From: Verrucomicrobiia bacterium | GTDB taxonomy: Bacteria; Verrucomicrobiota; Verrucomicrobiia; Limisphaerales; JADLHS01 | Direction of reading: 5' to 3' | Length of the DNA: 64,000 nt | Assembly (NCBI GenBank): GCA_011525685.1 | Contig: WYBW01000025.1 | Coordinates: 28,056-92,055, forward strand | Part shown: piece by piece, positions 59,418 to 64,000 of the stretch | Position numbering within the stretch: the stretch's first letter is position 1 | Layout: each line of letters opens with the position of its first letter | Notes under the pieces: generated by a model | Told to the model about the DNA's origin: nothing | Seen by the model: only the letters and a program-made list of their open reading frames with translations | Database searches by the model: none | Made by a program: the position numbers and the translations under genes

Positions 59418-60539
59418 TTACTGCTTGCCTTCCGCCGGCGCCTCCGGCTCGATGCCCACGGCCTGAGCCAGTTCCACTTCCTGCAGCTTCTGTTGAATGG
59501 TCACCGGGTCCTGCGACTTGGTGATCACTTCCTCCCGGGCGATCATGCCGGCAAGGTATTTCTCGAGCAGAAAACCGTCCAGCGTCACCATGCCGTGCTT
59601 GGCCCCGGTCTGGATGTCCGAACCGATGCGGAAGGTCTTGTTGTCACGGATCAGCGCCGCGATGGACGGCGTGTTGACCATGATCTCAAAAACCGCCACC
59701 CGCCCCGGCTTGTCAATGCGAGGAATCAGCAGTTGCGAAATGACCGCCTGCAAGACCGTGGAAAGCTGGATGCGAATCTGCTCCTGCTGATTGGTGGGAA
59801 AGGCGTTGACAATGCGGTCAATGGTCTTGGCCGCGCCGGTCGTGTGCAGCGTGCCGAAAACCAAGTGGCCCGTTTCCGCGGCGGTGATGGCCGCGTCAAT
59901 GGTTTCCAGGTCGCGCATCTCTCCGACCAGCACCACGTCCGGGTCCTGCCGCAACGCGCGCCGCAACGCCTCCGCAAAGTTCGGCACGTCCACACCGATT
60001 TCACGTTGCGTCACGAGGGCCTTCTTGTGCTTGTGATAATACTCGATGGGATCTTCGATGGTGATGATGTGCGCCTCGTCCCGCTCCTCGTTGATGATGT
60101 TGATCATCGAAGCCAGGGTGGTAGTTTTGCCCGAACCCGTCGGCCCGGTGACCAGGCAAAGCCCGCGCGGCTTGTAAAGCAATTCCTTGGCCGAGGGCGG
60201 AATGCCAATCTGCTCGAAGGTCAGGAGTTTGCTGGGGATCTGGCGCAGGACGATGCCGAAATTGCCCTTCTCCTTGAACACACTGACGCGAAACCGTGCC
60301 ATGTCACCAAAGGCAAAGCCAAAGTCCGCGCCGCCGCGCTCGCGCACGTGCTGGATGTGGTCCTCGGAAGTGATGCTCCGCATCAGTTCCTCGGTGTCTT
60401 CCGGTGAAAGCACCGGTCCCTCCACCCGGTGCAGAATGCCATGCACGCGGATCGTCGGAGGCGTGCCCACGCGGATGTGGAGGTCGGACGCGCCCTCGGA
60501 CACCACCAACTGCAACAAATCGGACATCGAGTATGACAT
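59418..60539 (-). CDS. pilT: Pilus retraction ATPase PilT
   Basis: 373 residues, the PilT length. N-terminal [19 protein letters not shown] (PAS-like domain of PilT), Walker [15 protein letters not shown], the Walker [17 protein letters not shown], His box [17 protein letters not shown] and the PilT AIRNLIRE-like region [19 protein letters not shown]. PilT depolymerises type IV pili; its presence argues for retractile pili and not only type II secretion. It sits 12 bp before pilB copy 1 and 53 bp after pilB copy 2. Confidence 0.95.
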   Translation of the reverse strand: MSYSMSDLLQLVVSEGASDLHIRVGTPPTIRVHGILHRVEGPVLSPEDTEELMRSITSEDHIQHVRERGGADFGFAFGDMARFRVSVFKEKGNFGIVLRQIPSKLLTFEQIGIPPSAKELLYKPRGLCLVTGPTGSGKTTTLASMINIINEERDEAHIITIEDPIEYYHKHKKALVTQREIGVDVPNFAEALRRALRQDPDVVLVGEMRDLETIDAAITAAETGHLVFGTLHTTGAAKTIDRIVNAFPTNQQEQIRIQLSTVLQAVISQLLIPRIDKPGRVAVFEIMVNTPSIAALIRDNKTFRIGSDIQTGAKHGMVTLDGFLLEKYLAGMIAREEVITKSQDPVTIQQKLQEVELAQAVGIEPEAPAEGKQ

Positions 60540-60592
60540 GCTTGATTCTCCCGTTCAGCGTGGCGCTATGAGTGGCAGTTCATCCGATTCGT

Positions 60593-62305
60593 TCAGGATT
60601 CGTCGCCCACCGTGGCGCGGATGACCTCATCGGGTGTGGTCAGGCCGGCCAGCACCTTGCGCACGCCGTCTTCGCGCAGCGTCCGCATGCCCATTTCCCG
60701 CGCCCGCGCCCGCAGCACGGACGACGGCACTTTTTCGTAAATCAACTTCCGCGCGTCGTCGTCAATCACGAACACCTCAAAAATGCCCATGCGCCCGCGG
60801 CAGCCGGTGTTCGCACAGTCGGCGCAACCCTTGCCCTTCTGGAAAGAGGCCTCCCGAGCGGCCTCGGCGTCAATGCTCAAGGCGCGCAACTCCGCCTCGG
60901 TGGGCGCGTAGGGCGCGCCGCACTTCTTGCAGACCTTGCGGACGAGCCGTTGCGCCATGAGACATCGCGTGGACGAGGCCACCAAAAACGGCTTCACCCC
61001 GATGTCAATGAGGCGCGTCACCGCGCTGGGCGCGTCGTTGGTGTGAAGCGTTGAAAACACCAAATGGCCGGTCAGCGAGGCGTTGATGGCGATGGTGGCG
61101 GTTTCGAGGTCGCGAATTTCCCCGATCATGATCACGTTGGGCGCCTGGCGGAGGATCGAGCGCAACGCCGCGGAAAACGTCAGCCCCACCACTTCATTGA
61201 CCTGCACCTGGTTGATGCCGGCCAGGATGTATTCAACGGGGTCTTCCACGGTGATGATCTTGCGGTCGGGCCGGTTGATGAAGTGAAGACAGGAATACAG
61301 CGTGGTGGTTTTGCCGGAACCGGTGGGGCCGGTGACCAGGAGGATGCCGTCAGGCAGGCCGATGACGCGCTCGAAGGTTTGCTGGTCGTCGGTGAAGAAT
61401 CCGAGTTCACCCAGACCCAGGCGGAGGCCCTCTTTGTCGAGGATACGCATCACGATGGATTCACCGTGGCTGGTGGGCAGGCAGGAGACACGCAGGTCAA
61501 TGAGCTTGTTGCCCACCGAGGTCTGGATACGCCCGTCCTGCGGGATACGGTGCTCGGCAATGGACATGTTGGACTGAATCTTCAACCGGGCGATGATGGA
61601 GGGTTGGAGGCGTTTGGGCGGGCTCTTGATTTCGTGCAGCATGCCGTCAATGCGGTAGCGGAGGCGGAAGCGTTTGGGCAACGGTTCGAGGTGAATGTCC
61701 GAAGCCCGCATCTTGAATGCGTCAATGATGATCTGGTTCACCAGCCGGATCAACGGCGCGTCGGCTTCGACGGTGGCCGCGTCTTGGGGGCCGGCCAGTT
61801 CGCCGGGCACCGCGATTTCGACCTCGCCCTTGGTGATGTCTTGGATCATCTGATCCACGACGGTGGCGTCGCGCCCGCGGTAATACTTGCCCAGGGCGGC
61901 TTCGATGTCGGCGTCGGAGGCAACCTGGAGGACGATCTCGGCGTTGAGAAGATGTTGGAGCGAATCGATCGTGGCGAGGTCGGAGGGGTCGGAGATGGCA
62001 ACCGTGAGGTTGTTGTCGTGCTTGTAAACGGGAATGACGCGGTACTTGCGGGCGATGTGACGGGGGACGGCGGAGATGACGTCGTCCGCAATCTGCATCT
62101 GGCTCAGGTTTACGACTTCGGCGCCGAAGTGGGCGGCCTTGGCTTGGGTGACGTCCTCGGCGCGGACGAGTTGATTGGCCACCATGAAGTCCACAACGCC
62201 GACCCCGGACGCTTGGGCCTCGGTACGGGCGTGGGCGACCTGGTCGTGGGTGGTGAACCCGAGGTCCACGAGCATGTCGAGCAGATAGTCGTCTTTTTCA
62301 GCCAC
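60593..62305 (-). CDS. Type IV pilus/type II secretion assembly ATPase (PilB/GspE), copy 2
   Basis: 570 residues with the same plan as copy 1: MshEN-like N-terminus, Walker [38 protein letters not shown], Walker B MIGEIRDLETATIAI, LHTNDAPSAVTRL, and a zinc site CKKCGAPYAP with CADCANTGCRGRMG. The MshEN domain often binds cyclic-di-GMP; here that is inference. It is first in the pilus run, after a 650-bp space. Having two assembly ATPases suggests either two pilin classes or separate pilus and secretion modes. Confidence 0.94.
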   Translation of the reverse strand: MAEKDDYLLDMLVDLGFTTHDQVAHARTEAQASGVGVVDFMVANQLVRAEDVTQAKAAHFGAEVVNLSQMQIADDVISAVPRHIARKYRVIPVYKHDNNLTVAISDPSDLATIDSLQHLLNAEIVLQVASDADIEAALGKYYRGRDATVVDQMIQDITKGEVEIAVPGELAGPQDAATVEADAPLIRLVNQIIIDAFKMRASDIHLEPLPKRFRLRYRIDGMLHEIKSPPKRLQPSIIARLKIQSNMSIAEHRIPQDGRIQTSVGNKLIDLRVSCLPTSHGESIVMRILDKEGLRLGLGELGFFTDDQQTFERVIGLPDGILLVTGPTGSGKTTTLYSCLHFINRPDRKIITVEDPVEYILAGINQVQVNEVVGLTFSAALRSILRQAPNVIMIGEIRDLETATIAINASLTGHLVFSTLHTNDAPSAVTRLIDIGVKPFLVASSTRCLMAQRLVRKVCKKCGAPYAPTEAELRALSIDAEAAREASFQKGKGCADCANTGCRGRMGIFEVFVIDDDARKLIYEKVPSSVLRARAREMGMRTLREDGVRKVLAGLTTPDEVIRATVGDES

Positions 62306-62957
62306 AGGTCGGTTTGGTTTGTCTCACACGGTTCGATATGGAGCGTGTGGGGCAGAGTAGTCTCCGGAAAGTGGGTGTGTCAATGGGGAGTGTTTTTTCC
62401 ATGTCTCTCAACAGGTCAAGCGCGCCTCTTCAAAGTTCGGCGCGGGGTCGGTCGCGTTGGTGCCCACTGCTGCTCTTGCTCTTGCTCTTAATCTCAATCC
62501 TGATCTCTTCACCAGTCTGGCTCGGACGGGGCTTGGTTTTCGTCTGTCCGATGTGTTGGACAAGGCGCGCGGCATTATGTCACGGCTGGTTTGGATTCTG
62601 ACGCCGTCGGGCCAAGCCCTCTTTTGACTGGAAGCGAAAAACGAACACGACGGAAATGACCACTGTGTTGGCTAACAGCCAGACACAACGTGCAGGGCTG
62701 CTTGATCGTCGTGCAAGATGCCGAAGCCCCGGTTGCTGCGCGGCGCAGGCCTGAAGGACCCGAGCTTGCAGCCAGAAGCCCTCTCCTATCCGACGGGCGA
62801 GGAAAGCCGGTCCGACGGCCAGGGGAATCACCCGCGCCCGCGCACGAAGGACCATGGCAGGGTGTTGCTGCATCTCAGGAAATGCGCCGAGTGCAGCGGC
62901 GGGTGTCGGGATCAGCCGAGGCTTGTTGCCAGTTCACGCATGAAGTAATTTCCCGCC
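62306..62957. other. Intergenic, no gene recognised
   Basis: About 650 bp between the pilB copy 2 start and the AbrB-like gene, so it should hold divergent promoters. Short open frames on both strands lack recognisable features. I see no repeat array here. Confidence 0.4.
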
Positions 62958-63230
62958 ATGACAACGACGATTAGCGTATCGCCCAAGCGTCAGGTGGAGT
63001 TACCCAAGGAATTCTGTGAGCGAAAACGGATCAAGCCCGGAACGGCCTTGCGCGTGACGGAGGTGGGCAACGGGCTGTACGTCACACCCTTGCCAGGGCC
63101 GACGGAGAACGAGTTGAAGAAAGTCATTGCCGCCGCCGGGTCGCTCAGGCGACAGCAGACGCCCGAGGAGAAGGAAATGGTTCGGCAAGCGATTGCCGAT
63201 TATCGCGCCGGCCAACGCAAACGGCGATGA
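62958..63230 (+). CDS. AbrB/MazE-type antitoxin
   Basis: 90 residues. The N-terminal swapped-hairpin AbrB pattern is TISVSPKRQVELPKEFCERKRIKPGTALRVTE. The acidic-basic C-terminal tail ([22 protein letters not shown]) would wrap the toxin. It overlaps the PIN toxin gene by 4 bp. It should bind the promoter of the operon. Confidence 0.85.
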   Translation: MTTTISVSPKRQVELPKEFCERKRIKPGTALRVTEVGNGLYVTPLPGPTENELKKVIAAAGSLRRQQTPEEKEMVRQAIADYRAGQRKRR

Positions 63231-63640
63231 ACGTCGTCGCCGACACGAACGTCGTCATCGCGGCGATCTTCTGGCCCGGCGAATCGCGACGCTGTCTGGC
63301 GCGTTGGGCGAAAAGACGGTTTCACCTTGCCATCACTGTGCCCATTTTCGAAGAGTACAGCGAAGTGGCCCGTCGTATTGCTGAGCGAATCCCAGAGGTG
63401 GACCCTGACCCGTGGCTGAAGTGGATCGAACGCAAAGCGAAGGTTTATGAGCCGGCTCCGGTGGGCAAGTCACGCAGTCGCGATCCGGAGGACGATCTGT
63501 TTCTGGCCTGCGCTCTCGCCAGCGGTGCGAAGGCGATCATCTCCCGCGATGAGGATTTGCTTGCCTTGGAGAAACCGTTCGGCATTGAAATTCTGACTCC
63601 GCGACAGTTCCTGACTCGAATTCGTGGAAAGCAGGCGTGA
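63227..63640 (+). CDS. PIN-domain toxin (putative TA toxin, PIN family)
   Basis: 137 residues. PIN acids are visible in [13 protein letters not shown], then [29 protein letters not shown] near residues 87-113, with the C-terminal [13 protein letters not shown] typical of the COG1569 group. A metal-dependent RNase. Overlaps the antitoxin by ATGA and the RNase H gene by GTGA. Confidence 0.88.
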   Translation: MNVVADTNVVIAAIFWPGESRRCLARWAKRRFHLAITVPIFEEYSEVARRIAERIPEVDPDPWLKWIERKAKVYEPAPVGKSRSRDPEDDLFLACALASGAKAIISRDEDLLALEKPFGIEILTPRQFLTRIRGKQA

Positions 63641-64000
63641 ACGACCATCCAACACCGGCTCCGATCCCCCACGTCGAGATTTACACCGACGGCGGATGCG
63701 AACCGAATCCCGGACCCGGCGGTTATGGCGCGGTGCTGGTTCATCCCAAGAAGCGCGCCGAGGTCAGCGGCGGGTTTCGGCAGACCACCAACAATCGGAT
63801 GGAAATTTTCGCCGCCATTGCGGGGCTGGAATTGTTGAAACAGCCCTGCAAGGTCGCGCTCCATAGCGATTCACAGTATCTGGTGAAGGCCATGGCGGAA
63901 GGGTGGGTGGCGGCGTGGAAACGGAAAGGCTGGTGGCGCACCAAAACCGAACGCCCGGAGAACACGGACCTATGGCAGCGCCTGGATGCGTTGTGCCAGA
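63637..64000 (+). CDS. rnhA: Ribonuclease HI, 3' end cut by window
   Basis: The first 121 residues, from the GTG at 63637 that overlaps the toxin stop. Catalytic acids are in [17 protein letters not shown] (Asp), [16 protein letters not shown] (Glu) and [11 protein letters not shown] (Asp). [18 protein letters not shown] is the basic handle and following loop. RNase HI removes RNA from RNA-DNA hybrids. Translational coupling to a PIN toxin is unusual. Confidence 0.94.
   Translation, partial: MNDHPTPAPIPHVEIYTDGGCEPNPGPGGYGAVLVHPKKRAEVSGGFRQTTNNRMEIFAAIAGLELLKQPCKVALHSDSQYLVKAMAEGWVAAWKRKGWWRTKTERPENTDLWQRLDALCQ

Overview
The window looks like chromosomal DNA of a GC-rich Verrucomicrobiota bacterium, probably near Pedosphaera/Limisphaerales. 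The main reason is a four-gene run (47,015-53,785, minus strand) that matches the Verru_Chthon cassette A-D proteins as I know them. LpxI, long LamG/Ig-like surface proteins, Gfo/Idh/MocA and MtaB-like proteins, and dense short repeats fit that lineage. The taxonomy is inference; no rRNA gene is present, and I saw no tRNA gene or CRISPR array.

Layout. 1-4.3 kb: end of a sugar-type oxidoreductase, an orphan methanol:corrinoid methyltransferase homolog (MtaB), a D-amino-acid aminotransferase and a YmdB-type phosphodiesterase. 4.4-9.5 kb: a translationally coupled phosphorelay operon (histidine kinase, response regulator, hybrid kinase). 9.8-10.6 kb: lpxI. 11-13.6 kb: DUF4256 and cupin genes, then a region of decayed DNA with thiC fragments, a VapBC-type toxin-antitoxin pair and a dead methylase remnant. 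13.7-16.9 kb: an unusual restriction-modification-like operon (gamma-class N6 methylase, HsdS-like specificity protein, small PD-(D/E)XK protein, PUA/EVE-like protein) placed directly behind thiC. 16.9-19.1 kb: thiC with a TPP riboswitch. 19.2-25.3 kb: uvrA, a large TPR protein and an IscA/ErpA protein. 25.4-29.2 kb: a beta-propeller sensor kinase with its LuxR-type regulator. 29.5-32.9 kb: a LamG/Ig-like exported protein. 33.3-38.9 kb: putA, a PfkB kinase, a methyltransferase and a fragment of a second pfkB.

38.9-62.3 kb is one long minus-strand block for a type IV pilus/type II secretion-like machine: pilB-type ATPase, pilT, a second pilB-type ATPase, pilC/gspF, a BrnTA-like toxin-antitoxin pair, two GspG/PulG-like prepilins, then the D-B-C-A cassette, then a 2,567-residue subtilisin-like exported protease. 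The machine would assemble a pseudopilus. The giant protease and LamG protein are plausible cargo, but that link is inference from position only. The window ends with a mazE-like/PIN/rnhA overlapping operon.

The most unusual signal is a set of short repeats placed in frame inside conserved genes. Degenerate 7-bp tandem arrays occur in thiC (two), uvrA (two) and the cassette A gene. Hairpin repeats with 3-nt loops occur in thiC and in the leaders of the cassette B and C genes. Three successive prepilin-like genes therefore each carry a different repeat between start codon and hydrophobic segment.
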